DNA from: UMGS1696 sp964623635
GTDB lineage: Bacteria; Bacillota; Clostridia; Oscillospirales; CAG-272
Length of the DNA: 64,000 nt
Assembly (NCBI GenBank): GCA_964623635.1
Contig: CAZUUA010000002.1
Span: 1-64,000 of the forward strand
Reading direction: 5' to 3'
Made by a program: the position numbers and the translations under genes. Every line of letters starts with the position of its first letter. Position 1 is the stretch's first letter. The notes below the pieces were generated by a model. The model searched no databases. It saw only the letters and a list, made by a program, of their open reading frames with translations, and was not told where the DNA came from. Of the stretch, positions 41,840-50,439 are shown piece by piece.

Positions 41840-42973
41840 TTATCTCTTTTCCAGTCTGCCTCTGAAGATCTTGCAGTCGTGAGAGGGAACATATACGTTC
41901 ATGTACTCAGCCTTCAGACCCAGGTCTTCGCCGGTGAAGATGTCACGCAGGTGCAGACCGTAGCCGGAGGTAGCGGTCAGACCGAAGTCATAGAATTCGC
42001 AGGTACCACCCCACTGACCGTCGGAATCGTGGTCGGAGAAGTTGAAGATGGCCAGGATGTATTCGCCGTTTGCGCAGTGCTTGAAGAAGATGGGACGTTC
42101 TCTGTCGCTGTTGACGATCATGGGCGGACGAGCTTCGGGATCCTGGTCGATGGCGATCAGTTCCTTATTCTTCATCAGCGCCAGGTTCACGTCGTCGATC
42201 TTGGTCAGGTCGGAACCGATCATCAGCGGAGACTGGAACAGGCACCACAGAGCGAAGTGTACCTTGTATTCGGTATCGGTGCAGCCGCCGTTGGCTACGT
42301 TGCCCTTGCCGTGCATACCGCAGATCAGCATATCGATATCGTTGTAGCAGCCGGGAGCAGAGTAGCCCAGCTTGTCTACCTGGCTCATAGCGATTTCCTT
42401 GAAGGAACGGAAGCTGTCGTTTACGTCGCCGGTGGAGCGATATATATGAGCACCGGTGGAACGGATCCACTTTTCCACTTCGTCAGAACCCCAGTTGCAG
42501 GCGGAGAACAGGATCTCACGGCCGCTTTCCTTCAGAGCCATACCCATACGGTTGTACAGGATGGGACCGTTGGCCAGCTTGGGCTTGTAGCAGAAGTCGT
42601 ACTTCAGGTAGTCCACGCCCCAGTCGGCGAAGGTCTTGGCATCGATGAATTCGTAGTCAAAGCTGCCGGGATAACCAGCACAGGTACGGGTACCGGCGCA
42701 GGAATACATACCGAACTTCAGACCCTTGGAATGCACATAGTCAGCCAGTGCCTTCATGCCGGAAGGGAACTTGACAGGGTCAGCCACGATCTTACCATCG
42801 GCATCTCTTTCCCGGAGAGACCAGCAGTCGTCGATGACCACATATTCGTAACCGGCGTCCTTCAGACCCAGCGCCACGATAGCGTCAGCGGTGTCCCGAA
42901 CCACCTGTTCGTTGATGTCGGCACCAAAGGTGTTCCAAGAGTTCCAACCCATCGGAGGAAGTGTAGATAACAT
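41840..42973 (-). CDS. Alpha-galactosidase, GH27 type
   Basis: 377 residues. GH27 enzymes remove alpha-galactose by a retaining mechanism. PPMGWNSWNTFG is the family start; DDCWSL, KFGMYSCAGTRTCAGYPGS, VDYLKYDFCY (nucleophile Asp) and GCYNDIDML (acid/base Asp) follow in order. No signal peptide, so it acts on imported oligosaccharides. AAAGGAGATACAATT precedes the ATG. The MBL-fold gene lies upstream on the same strand. Confidence 0.92.
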   Translation of the reverse strand: MLSTLPPMGWNSWNTFGADINEQVVRDTADAIVALGLKDAGYEYVVIDDCWSLRERDADGKIVADPVKFPSGMKALADYVHSKGLKFGMYSCAGTRTCAGYPGSFDYEFIDAKTFADWGVDYLKYDFCYKPKLANGPILYNRMGMALKESGREILFSACNWGSDEVEKWIRSTGAHIYRSTGDVNDSFRSFKEIAMSQVDKLGYSAPGCYNDIDMLICGMHGKGNVANGGCTDTEYKVHFALWCLFQSPLMIGSDLTKIDDVNLALMKNKELIAIDQDPEARPPMIVNSDRERPIFFKHCANGEYILAIFNFSDHDSDGQWGGTCEFYDFGLTATSGYGLHLRDIFTGEDLGLKAEYMNVYVPSHDCKIFRGRLEKR

Positions 42974-43043
42974 AATTGTATCTCCTTTATATAAGTATTA
43001 GAATTTGCAAAAATGCAATTGACAACCAGTTTGGCTTGCTTCG

Positions 43044-43895
43044 TTAGTCCAGCGGATACGGCATAGGGATCACCAGGGTGCCATCCTTGTTGGCAAAGTG
43101 GTGACGTACACCCATTTCTTCCATCCAGCCACGGACGATCACGGTCTGCCAGTTGTGGGTGTTGTATCCTTTCCCGGCATTGTTGTCCCACAGCCACTGG
43201 GGTGTGGCCCACAGACAGGCTTTCGGTGCGCAGGCTTCATAGAAGGACCGTTCCACGCCGTTCTGCCCATGGTGCGCCATCTGCACGAAATCGACCTTTA
43301 GCTTTTCCGGCACCACCGTTTCCAGTACCTGCCGGCCGCCTTCGATCCCCAAGTCGCCTACAAACAGCACGCTTTGTCCGTCCGCATCCATCCGGAAGAC
43401 CATGGACGCATTGTTGTCCGCATTGTGGGTGAAGGCCGTGTCGTAGGTGCGCAGGATCTCGAAATCCACGCCGTCCAGCGAGAAGCGGTCGCCTTTTTCT
43501 GCCACACAGATCTCCGTACCCTTTTCACGCAGCAGCGGCAAAAGCTCGTCCAGCTCCGAAATGGTGTGGGCGCAGTGCTGTTCGTACTGTTCCAAAAAAT
43601 CAAACGGCGGGAAATTGTAGATCAGCTTGCCTACGGTGAAGTCGTCCGGGAAACGCCGCAGCATCTCGTACAGCACATCCGTGTGGTCGTCGTGGGGATG
43701 GGTCAGGAACCACAGATCGATGTGCGGCTTCCGACCGAGAAGTGCTTCGATATATCCATGGAAATATTCAGTATCTTGTTTGTTTCCACCGTCGATGGCA
43801 ATGACCTTTCCATGCTCGGTGAGGATGAGAAAGGACATCATTTGTGTCCGGGGACGGCTGTCGCTTTTTTGTGCCAGAAAATGCATCGTAGTCAT
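43044..43895 (-). CDS. MBL-fold metallo-hydrolase
   Basis: 283 residues. The metal site motif THPHDDHTD is at about 65-73; further conserved parts are IDGGNKQD, LFVGDLGIEGG and VQMAHHGQNG. The layout resembles the ComEC-type MBL domain with no transmembrane part, so a soluble hydrolase. The substrate is unknown. A clear promoter lies upstream (43947-43975). The next gene is GH27, 70 bases on. Confidence 0.85.
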   Translation of the reverse strand: MTTMHFLAQKSDSRPRTQMMSFLILTEHGKVIAIDGGNKQDTEYFHGYIEALLGRKPHIDLWFLTHPHDDHTDVLYEMLRRFPDDFTVGKLIYNFPPFDFLEQYEQHCAHTISELDELLPLLREKGTEICVAEKGDRFSLDGVDFEILRTYDTAFTHNADNNASMVFRMDADGQSVLFVGDLGIEGGRQVLETVVPEKLKVDFVQMAHHGQNGVERSFYEACAPKACLWATPQWLWDNNAGKGYNTHNWQTVIVRGWMEEMGVRHHFANKDGTLVIPMPYPLD

Positions 43896-43946
43896 AGTTT
43901 ATCCTCGCATTCTGCCCATGTACGTATCTATTGTTGGCGTACAGAT

Positions 43947-43975
43947 ATGATACCACATTTCACTGCATTTGTCAA
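43947..43975 (-). promoter_or_regulatory. Sigma-A promoter for the MBL-fold gene
   Basis: On the minus strand TTGACA (43970-43975), 17-bp spacer, TATCAT (43947-43952), 52 bases before the ATG. Confidence 0.85.
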
Positions 43976-44003
43976 GAATTCTGAAAAGAATCGCCAAAAA
44001 ACC

Positions 44004-44032
44004 TTGCAAATTGTGGCTGCATGTGGTATAAT
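44004..44032 (+). promoter_or_regulatory. Sigma-A promoter for the esterase-like gene
   Basis: TTGCAA (44004-44009), 17-bp spacer, perfect TATAAT (44027-44032). It is divergent from the MBL promoter, with only 28 bases between the two promoters. Confidence 0.88.
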
Positions 44033-44077
44033 CGAGCCAAGTAAGATCCAATTCCATGGAAACAAAGGAGAGTCATG

Positions 44078-45094
44078 ATGAAAAACTATCTGCCGCTGGA
44101 ACAGCATAAGCTGCTTGCCGCCACACTGCAGCCTTCACTCCGTTGGGACGGAAACGCTTCCTTGGATGCCCTGCGGGAAAAGAGTTATGCCAAGCTGTGG
44201 GAGCTGTTGGGTATGGACAAGATGCAGTCCTGCGAACCGGTTTTGGAGATCACCGCAGAGGACGAGGTACACGGGCACCGGCACATCCACTTTACCGTGC
44301 AGACGGAGCCGGACTACTACACCCACTGTGACCTGCTGCTGCCCAAGGAAATGCCGGAAGGGAAGCTGCCTCTGTGCGCTTGTCTGCAAGGACATTCCAA
44401 GGGTGCCCACATTTCGCTTGGTATGCCGAAATATCCGGGTGACGAGGAGACCATTTCCGGCGGTGACCGGGACTTCTGCCTTCGTGCCATCGAAGAAGGG
44501 TATGCCGCACTGGCCATCGAACAGCGTGCCTTTGGTCTGAACGGCGGTACCGAGAACGGCCCCGACTGTACTCGTCCGGTGCTGACGGCGTTGCTGCTGG
44601 GTCGCACGATCATTGGCGAACGGGTCTGGGACATTATGCGTGTGCTGGACGCCATCGAAGCCAACTTTGCCGATACCATTACCCTGGAGAACTCGATCCT
44701 CATGGGCAACTCCGGCGGCGGTACCACCACCTATTACACCGCCTGCTTAGAGCATCGTTTTGCCGGATTCATGCCGTCCTGCGCCGTGTGTACCTACCGG
44801 GATTCCATCGTAGCCGTACACCACTGTCCCTGCAACTATGTTCCTCGTATCGCAGAATATTTCGATATGGGTGACCTGGCACTGCTCATTGCCCCGAAGA
44901 AGCTGGTGATCGTCTGCGGCAAGGACGACTCGATCTTCCCGCTCCATGGCGTAAACGAGACCTTTGAGATCGTCAAGAAGCTGTACGCCGGTATGGGCGT
45001 GGCGGACAACTGCGCACTGGTGGTAGGCTATGCCGGTCACCGGTTCTACGCCAACGAAGCCTGGCCGGTCATGAAGGCGCTGCTGGCTAAATGA
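44078..45094 (+). CDS. Alpha/beta hydrolase, acetyl-ester or dienelactone-hydrolase-like
   Basis: 338 residues. The nucleophile elbow is GNSGGGTTT (Ser at about 213), the acid Asp in GKDDSIFPLHG and the His in GYAGHRFYAN, in the order of a serine hydrolase. The insert LPLCACLQGHSKGAH resembles cephalosporin-C deacetylase/acetyl-xylan esterase relatives. There is no signal peptide. ATG at 44075 and 44078 are adjacent; the second fits AAAGGAG better. Substrate: probably an acylated sugar, by context only. Confidence 0.82.
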   Translation: MKNYLPLEQHKLLAATLQPSLRWDGNASLDALREKSYAKLWELLGMDKMQSCEPVLEITAEDEVHGHRHIHFTVQTEPDYYTHCDLLLPKEMPEGKLPLCACLQGHSKGAHISLGMPKYPGDEETISGGDRDFCLRAIEEGYAALAIEQRAFGLNGGTENGPDCTRPVLTALLLGRTIIGERVWDIMRVLDAIEANFADTITLENSILMGNSGGGTTTYYTACLEHRFAGFMPSCAVCTYRDSIVAVHHCPCNYVPRIAEYFDMGDLALLIAPKKLVIVCGKDDSIFPLHGVNETFEIVKKLYAGMGVADNCALVVGYAGHRFYANEAWPVMKALLAK

Positions 45095-45114
45095 ACCGCA
45101 CAAATATAGGCATT

Positions 45115-45144
45115 AAAAAAGAGAGGCATGGCACCTCTCTTTTT
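45115..45144. terminator. Bidirectional terminator
   Basis: AAAAAAGAGAGG (45115-45126) pairs with CCTCTCTTTTT (45134-45144), a perfect stem serving both convergent genes. Confidence 0.93.
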
Positions 45145-45152
45145 GTATGAAA

Positions 45153-45875
45153 TTATTCCAGAATATTGGATGTGATCTGGTCCACGCCCCAGCCGATCAG
45201 TCGAGCCGCATCTTCCGGATTGTCCACCGTCCAGCAGTTGACAACGATACCGGCCGCATGGCAAGCCTGGATCTTTTCTTCAGTCAGACCGGGGAAGTAG
45301 ATGTCCAGATCCATACCGGCCTTGGCAAGCTTCTCGATCAGTGCATCGTCCACCTTGTCGGTTAGGAACTGTACCTTCTGCTCCGGCCGCACCTCCTTCA
45401 CCAGCTCCAGATTGTGATAGTTGAAGGAAATGAAGCAAACGTTGTCCAGATAGCCATCGAAGATCGCTAAGATCTCCTTGATCTCGTCCAGAGAGAATGC
45501 GCTCTTCAGCTCCGGTACGCAGACCTTGCCGTAGTGCTCACAGATCTTCCGGTATTCGGAAGGCAGACACAGCTTCAGCTCAGCCCGGTCGGTCTTGCCG
45601 TCCACGTCCTTCAGGGTCAGCGCACGCAGATCGGCCAGCGTAGATTTTTCCATTTCCAGATCCACTTCGCAGATCCGACCGGAACGACCGTCGTGGTTGC
45701 AGATGTACTGCCCGTCGATGGTGTGGTAAATGTCGGTCTCCACGCCCCAGTGGGAACGGTTACCGGCAGCGATAAAGGCAGCGGCGGTGTTTTCGGTCTC
45801 CAGTCCGCTGACGCCGCGATGGGCTACCATTTTGGTGTTGCCATGGTCTGCGATCTTGATCGTATCTTTTCTCAT
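45153..45875 (-). CDS. Glycerophosphodiester phosphodiesterase
   Basis: 240 residues, single domain. MVAHRGVSGLETENTAAAF (His-Arg and Glu-Asn), VETDIYHTIDG (Glu, Asp) and ICNHDG (His) form the GDPD catalytic set, followed by the barrel end YFPGLTEE and VNCWTVDNPEDAARLI. No signal peptide, so a cytoplasmic type. It may recycle glycerol-phosphate head groups or teichoic-acid-like glycerophosphodiesters. A promoter lies at 45964-45992. Confidence 0.92.
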   Translation of the reverse strand: MRKDTIKIADHGNTKMVAHRGVSGLETENTAAAFIAAGNRSHWGVETDIYHTIDGQYICNHDGRSGRICEVDLEMEKSTLADLRALTLKDVDGKTDRAELKLCLPSEYRKICEHYGKVCVPELKSAFSLDEIKEILAIFDGYLDNVCFISFNYHNLELVKEVRPEQKVQFLTDKVDDALIEKLAKAGMDLDIYFPGLTEEKIQACHAAGIVVNCWTVDNPEDAARLIGWGVDQITSNILE

Positions 45876-45963
45876 AAGTGATCCTCCTTACGGCAGTCAC
45901 GCCATATACAGATCGTACGTGTAGGTGTGTACGCGCACACAGGTACACAGGTACGGTATTTGT

Positions 45964-45992
45964 ATTGTACCACATTTTTCGCCATTTTCCAA
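45964..45992 (-). promoter_or_regulatory. Sigma-A type promoter for the phosphodiesterase
   Basis: On the minus strand TTGGAA (45987-45992), 17-bp spacer, TACAAT (45964-45969), about 90 bases before the ATG. The leader includes (GTGTACC)-type repeats. Confidence 0.7.
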
Positions 45993-46031
45993 TAGTATTT
46001 TGAAAATTTACAGGAAAAGTACAAAAAATGC

Positions 46032-46060
46032 TTGCATCTCGGACGAAGATGTGTTATACT
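46032..46060 (+). promoter_or_regulatory. Sigma-A promoter for the glycyl radical enzyme
   Basis: TTGCAT (46032-46037), 17-bp spacer, TATACT (46055-46060), 65 bases before the ATG. Confidence 0.82.
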
Positions 46061-46124
46061 ACCCAAAAAGAGAATTTGCTAAGCCCCGACAAAAGGGGAT
46101 CCGAAAAAGCGAAAGGAGCAACCT

Positions 46125-48236
46125 ATGGAATTTTGCTGTGGTACAGGTCTGCATCGACCGGTACGTCTGTCGGAGGAGACCAGAGCCTTTGCCTGGCGTT
46201 CCCTCCATGGAACCTATGGGGACGATGCCATGACCCATCTGGACATTCCCATGGACAACATACACGGCTTCCGGGAGCTGGACGCCGACGAACAATATTC
46301 CCTCTGCATCGACGCCATCGCCAGACAGGCGCCACTGCGGCTCATCGACGGAGAAAAGCTGTGCGGTGCTGCCACCTTGGGTAGAGCCATCGCACACCAG
46401 ATCCCCGTCACCTACGGAGGAGAGATGGTCATGCCTTCGGTGAGTCACCTGACCCTGGATTTTGCTACGGTGCTGCGGATCGGACTGAACGGCATTCAAA
46501 AGCAGGTGGAGCAAAACTGCCCCTATCCGCTGCGGAAATACCTGCTGCGTACCCTGCACGCCTTCCGCATCTGGCACAACCGGTATCGCATCGCCGAACA
46601 GGAGCACGACCCGGCGCTTGCCAATATGCTGTCGCACGTACCCTTTGGCGTGCCCACGTCCTTCCACGAAGCGGTACTGAGCCTGTGGTTCACCTTTGCC
46701 TTTGTACGGCTGTGCGGCAACTGGCCCGGTATCGGACGGATCGACCAGATGCTGGAACCGTTCCTGCAGGCAGACCTGGCAAGCGGCAAGATCACGCTGG
46801 ACGAAGCACGGGAGATTTTGGCGCACTTTTTCATCAAGGGCTGCGAATGGATCCGGAAAGATCCCCCCATCACCACCGGTGACGCACAGCATTACCAGAA
46901 TCTGGTTTTAGCCGGTACCAATGAAAACGGCATAGACGTGACGGGGAACGTGACCCATCTGATCCTGGACGTGATCGAGGAGCTGCCTATCGGCGACTTT
47001 CCCATTACGGTGCGGCTGCACGAGAAAAGCGACCCCAAGCTGATCCGGCGTGTGGCAGAGGTGATCCGGTATGGCGGCGGCGTGCTGGCTGTCTACAACG
47101 AACCGCTGATCCTGCGTGCCCTGACCTCGGTGGGCTACGATCCAAAGGAAGCCCGCAACTTTGCCAACGACGGCTGCTGGGAGGTGCAGATCCCCGGCAA
47201 AACCGATTTCATCTACCTCCCCTTCGACAGCTATACCATGCTCATGCGGGACGTGCTGGGCGTTGGCGGCGAACACCGGGACTTCGATAGCTGGGATGCC
47301 ATTCTAGATGCGTTTCTGGAAAGACTCCGCCAGCACGTGGACGGTACCTTTGCAGCGCTGTGTGACGGGTTGCTGACTAAGGACGAAAACGGCACCTGGC
47401 AGTGGAAACGGTACGGCGGCCCGGCACACGTAATCTCCCTGCTGGAAGGTGGCTGTATCGATAGCGGCAGAGAATATTACCATGGTGGTACAAAATATGT
47501 GGTGCGTTCCCCCCATATCGGCGGCGCACCCGATACAGGCAATAGCCTGTACGCCATTCGCAAGCTGGTGTACGAAGACCATTTGGTGACCCTGCCGGAG
47601 CTGCTGGACATTCTGGAAAACGACTGGGAAGGTCACGAACCCCTGCGGCAGATCGCCATGAATCGATACACCTATTACGGAAATGACAACGCCGAAGCCG
47701 ATGCCGTGACCGCCATGATCTTAGACAGCTTTGCCGATATGGTGCTGACCCACGCCACCGAAACGCCGCTATTGTATATCCCCGGCGTATCCACCTTTGG
47801 CAGACAGATCGATTGGCTGGAACAGCGCACCGCAGCTCCCTTTGGCGCCAAGAAAAACACGATTTTGGCAGGGAACTGCTCCCCCACACCGGGCACCGAT
47901 CTGGAAGGCGCCACCGCCATCATCCGCTCCTATTGCAGTGCCGATATGGAAAAGCAGGTCAACGGCGCCGCACTGGATGTGAAGCTGCATCCTACCGCTG
48001 TGCAAGGCGAAAACGGTCTGACAGCATTGGAAGCACTGCTGACCAGCTTTGTGGAATTGGGCGGCTACTTCCTGCAGGTGGACGTGATCGACGCCGCAGT
48101 GCTCCGGGAAGCACAAAAGAATCCGGAGGCCTACAAAACCCTGTCCGTGCGTGTATCCGGCTGGAATGCCCGGTTCATCACCCTGCAGCCCAATTGGCAG
48201 GAAATGATCATCCAGCGCACCGCCACCGGGATATAA
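46125..48236 (+). CDS. Glycyl radical enzyme of unknown substrate (PFL-like)
   Basis: 703 residues. The PFL fold is shown by FGVPTSFHEAVLSLWFTF, NDGCWEVQIPG with the thiyl Cys (about 352) and the C-x-E pattern of dehydratase-type enzymes, and the C-terminal loop RVSGWNARF, whose Gly (about 683) carries the radical. The usual loop is RVxGYxAxF; here Trp replaces Tyr. It is shorter than most family members (750-850). No activating enzyme lies nearby, though these enzymes need a dedicated radical SAM activase. GAAAGGAGCAACCT precedes the ATG. Confidence 0.88.
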   Translation: MEFCCGTGLHRPVRLSEETRAFAWRSLHGTYGDDAMTHLDIPMDNIHGFRELDADEQYSLCIDAIARQAPLRLIDGEKLCGAATLGRAIAHQIPVTYGGEMVMPSVSHLTLDFATVLRIGLNGIQKQVEQNCPYPLRKYLLRTLHAFRIWHNRYRIAEQEHDPALANMLSHVPFGVPTSFHEAVLSLWFTFAFVRLCGNWPGIGRIDQMLEPFLQADLASGKITLDEAREILAHFFIKGCEWIRKDPPITTGDAQHYQNLVLAGTNENGIDVTGNVTHLILDVIEELPIGDFPITVRLHEKSDPKLIRRVAEVIRYGGGVLAVYNEPLILRALTSVGYDPKEARNFANDGCWEVQIPGKTDFIYLPFDSYTMLMRDVLGVGGEHRDFDSWDAILDAFLERLRQHVDGTFAALCDGLLTKDENGTWQWKRYGGPAHVISLLEGGCIDSGREYYHGGTKYVVRSPHIGGAPDTGNSLYAIRKLVYEDHLVTLPELLDILENDWEGHEPLRQIAMNRYTYYGNDNAEADAVTAMILDSFADMVLTHATETPLLYIPGVSTFGRQIDWLEQRTAAPFGAKKNTILAGNCSPTPGTDLEGATAIIRSYCSADMEKQVNGAALDVKLHPTAVQGENGLTALEALLTSFVELGGYFLQVDVIDAAVLREAQKNPEAYKTLSVRVSGWNARFITLQPNWQEMIIQRTATGI

Positions 48237-48305
48237 GCCAGCGTTGCCTTAAACTCGTTCATAAAAAATTTCCGAAATTTCCCAGGGACATTTGTTCCTA
48301 ACCCC

Positions 48306-48334
48306 TTGCAATTTTTGGGAAAATGGTGTATACT
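48306..48334 (+). promoter_or_regulatory. Sigma-A promoter for smpB
   Basis: TTGCAA (48306-48311), 17-bp spacer, TATACT (48329-48334), 45 bases before the ATG. Confidence 0.85.
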
Positions 48335-48378
48335 ATATACGTTCCCGATCTGTAGGACAGTCTCATAGGAGGTATGCT

Positions 48379-48858
48379 ATGGCACAAGAGAAAAAAGGTC
48401 ATAAAGTGATCGCCGTGAACCGCAAGGCCCGACACGACTATTTTGTGGACGAGACCTACGAAGCCGGCATCGAACTCTATGGGACGGAAGTCAAAAGCAT
48501 CCGAGTTGGGCAGGTGAACCTGAAGGATTCCTACTGTAAGGTGGAAAACGGTGAGCTGCTTGCCATCGGTGTGCGGATCAGTCCCTACGAAAAGGGAAAT
48601 ATCTTCAACCGAGATCCCATGCGGGAAAAACGGTTGTTGATGCACAAAAAAGAGATCCTGAAGCTGCAGCAGTATACCCAGCGGGACAGCTACACTTTGG
48701 TGCCGCTATCCTTGTATTTCTCCGGCGCACACGTGAAAATGGAAGTGGGCCTGTGCAAGGGTAAAAAGCTGTGGGATAAGCGTGAGTCCGATGCCAAGGC
48801 TGAAGCCGGACGAGAGATCGCTCGATATGCCAAAATGGAAAGACGCCGTGAGGACTAA
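48379..48858 (+). CDS. smpB: SsrA-binding protein SmpB
   Basis: 159 residues. SmpB binds tmRNA and takes the place of a codon-anticodon pair when it enters stalled ribosomes. Motifs: NRKARHDYFVDETYEAGIEL, GTEVKSIRVGQVNLKDSY, REKRLLMHKKEI and the basic C-terminal tail KGKKLWDKRES. The ATG at 48379 follows AGGAGG. The tmRNA gene lies 950 bases downstream, the typical smpB-ssrA neighbourhood, here with a nitroreductase fusion gene in between. Confidence 0.96.
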   Translation: MAQEKKGHKVIAVNRKARHDYFVDETYEAGIELYGTEVKSIRVGQVNLKDSYCKVENGELLAIGVRISPYEKGNIFNRDPMREKRLLMHKKEILKLQQYTQRDSYTLVPLSLYFSGAHVKMEVGLCKGKKLWDKRESDAKAEAGREIARYAKMERRRED

Positions 48859-48861
48859 GAT

Positions 48862-49776
48862 ATGGAACTACGTACCTTACTGAACGAACGTCGCAGCAAC
48901 CGTGCTTTCAACGGTAAGCCTGTCACAAGCGCGCAGGTGCAGGAGCTGCTGTACGCCGCCACCAAAGCACCCAATGCCTGCAATCTGCAATCCTGGCATT
49001 TTTATGCACTGGATCAACAGAAAATTGCCGACATGGTGCCCACCGTGTACAAAGGCGAATGGATCAAAACCGCCGGTGTGGCTTTCGTGGTGTGTACCGA
49101 AGATGGTGCGTTGACCAGCCGATTTGGCGAAAGAGGAAAGCTCTTTGCCGTCCAGGATACGGCAGCTGCCATGACCATGCTGCTCCTTCGTGCGACAGAC
49201 CTGGGACTGACAGGCTGTTGGATCGGTGCCTTTGATCCGGACGAGTGCCGCAGGTTCTTATCGATCCCGGACACACGCACGCCGGTCGCTATCGCTATGG
49301 TGGGATACGCCGACGAACTGCCACCACTACGGGAGCGCAAGCCGTTGGAAAAGGTATCCACGCTCTGTGGTGAATTTCCCGTCACCGATGGGGAAGAGCT
49401 GTACATGCCGTACACGTTGTCTGCCGGAAGCTACAGTGGTGCAAGGTTTGAAGACTTGAACCTGCCCGGTGCGGATTTCTCCACTGTGGTTATGCAAAAC
49501 GCAAAGTTTGACAATATCGATCTGGCGAATGCCGCTTTTACCGACATCAATCTGTCCGGCTCCACCTACGCCGGGGTCTACATGGCGGGTGTACATTTTG
49601 GTGCAGCGGATGCCAAGGATACCTGCGTGGAAATGGATGGCGCAGTGCTGACCGAGGTGAGCCTAACGGATGCGCTGCTGCGTCGGTGTCATCTGCAAAA
49701 CGCAAAGCTGGAAGGCTGTGATCTCGAAGGTCTGACCATCGATGGAATGCCAGCCAAAGAATATTTCACAAAATAA
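48862..49776 (+). CDS. Nitroreductase fused to C-terminal pentapeptide repeats
   Basis: 304 residues. Residues 1-165 are a nitroreductase (flavin) domain: ERRSNRAFNGKPV (FMN-phosphate Arg), APNACNLQSWHFYAL, AVQDTAAAMTMLLLRATDLG and GCWIGAFD. From about 190 on, five-residue units (A-x-F or A-x-L every fifth) such as GARFEDLNLPGADF, NAKFDNIDLANAAF and NAKLEGCDLEGLTI form a right-handed quadrilateral helix. Such fusion is unusual. It starts four bases after smpB and ends 35 bases before tmRNA, so it is likely co-transcribed with them. Confidence 0.85.
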   Translation: MELRTLLNERRSNRAFNGKPVTSAQVQELLYAATKAPNACNLQSWHFYALDQQKIADMVPTVYKGEWIKTAGVAFVVCTEDGALTSRFGERGKLFAVQDTAAAMTMLLLRATDLGLTGCWIGAFDPDECRRFLSIPDTRTPVAIAMVGYADELPPLRERKPLEKVSTLCGEFPVTDGEELYMPYTLSAGSYSGARFEDLNLPGADFSTVVMQNAKFDNIDLANAAFTDINLSGSTYAGVYMAGVHFGAADAKDTCVEMDGAVLTEVSLTDALLRRCHLQNAKLEGCDLEGLTIDGMPAKEYFTK

Positions 49777-49811
49777 ACTGCATGAACCGGTGCCAGTCAT
49801 CGGTTCTCCAT

Positions 49812-50185
49812 GGGGACGTAAAGGTTTCGACGGGGATCTTGCAGTACGATAAGCGGGTAGAGTAGGAGCACTCTTCAAAACTCCAACTTTAAAATTAAAC
49901 GCTAACGATAACGTAGCACTGGCTGCCTAAGTGCGGCCTGTCCGTCGGGGGAACGCTGCGGCCCTCGAATGTCCCAAACGGGAAGTCACGCCCATTGCGT
50001 ACTGGCATCATGTAGCAGCGTCCGTGAACGGTGAGTTTGCTTTTGCAGCCGTCATGCATCAAAAAGATACTGTGGGAAGAGCCTGACGACCGGCGCTTCG
50101 TACAGGAAATTTCATAGATCGTCTGCACCCGGAGAAAGTTGTATGAATGGGTTTTCGGACAGGGGTTCGACTCCCCTCGTCTCCA
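49812..50185 (+). ncRNA. ssrA: tmRNA (SsrA)
   Basis: Begins GGGGACGTAAAGGTTTCGAC, the conserved 5' tRNA-like half, and ends GGGGTTCGACTCCCCTCGT plus CTCCA, whose CGTCTCC pairs with GGGGACG. The tag reading frame GCT AAC GAT AAC GTA GCA CTG GCT GCC TAA at 49901-49930 encodes ANDNVALAA, ending in the degron LAA. The CCA end is not encoded. A terminator follows. Works with SmpB to free stalled ribosomes. Confidence 0.96.
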
Positions 50186-50190
50186 GCCAC

Positions 50191-50244
50191 ACCGGACATC
50201 GATTTTGATACCATGCGTATCGAAGTTGTTGTCCGGTTTTCTTT
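50191..50244 (+). terminator. Terminator of tmRNA
   Basis: ACCGGACA (50191-50198) pairs with TGTCCGGT (50230-50237), with inner CGAT-type pairing, then TTTTCTTT. Confidence 0.85.
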
Positions 50245-50313
50245 GTACTGCAGGTGCATTCGGACATATTGCACAAAAATTTCCCAAAAAACGGGATTTT
50301 TTTCTTTTTCCCC

Positions 50314-50342
50314 TTTACAGAAGCGAATGGGTATGATACAAT
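50314..50342 (+). promoter_or_regulatory. Sigma-A type promoter for the solute-binding lipoprotein
   Basis: TTTACA (50314-50319), 17-bp spacer, TACAAT (50337-50342), about 98 bases before the ATG. Confidence 0.75.
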
Positions 50343-50439
50343 ACATATATGTATCACACACGACAGGATTGTAGCCAATATCACGATTCAGGTGGCGATC
50401 GGAAAGACCACCAAAACATAGCAAGTAGGAGGAAGCAAT

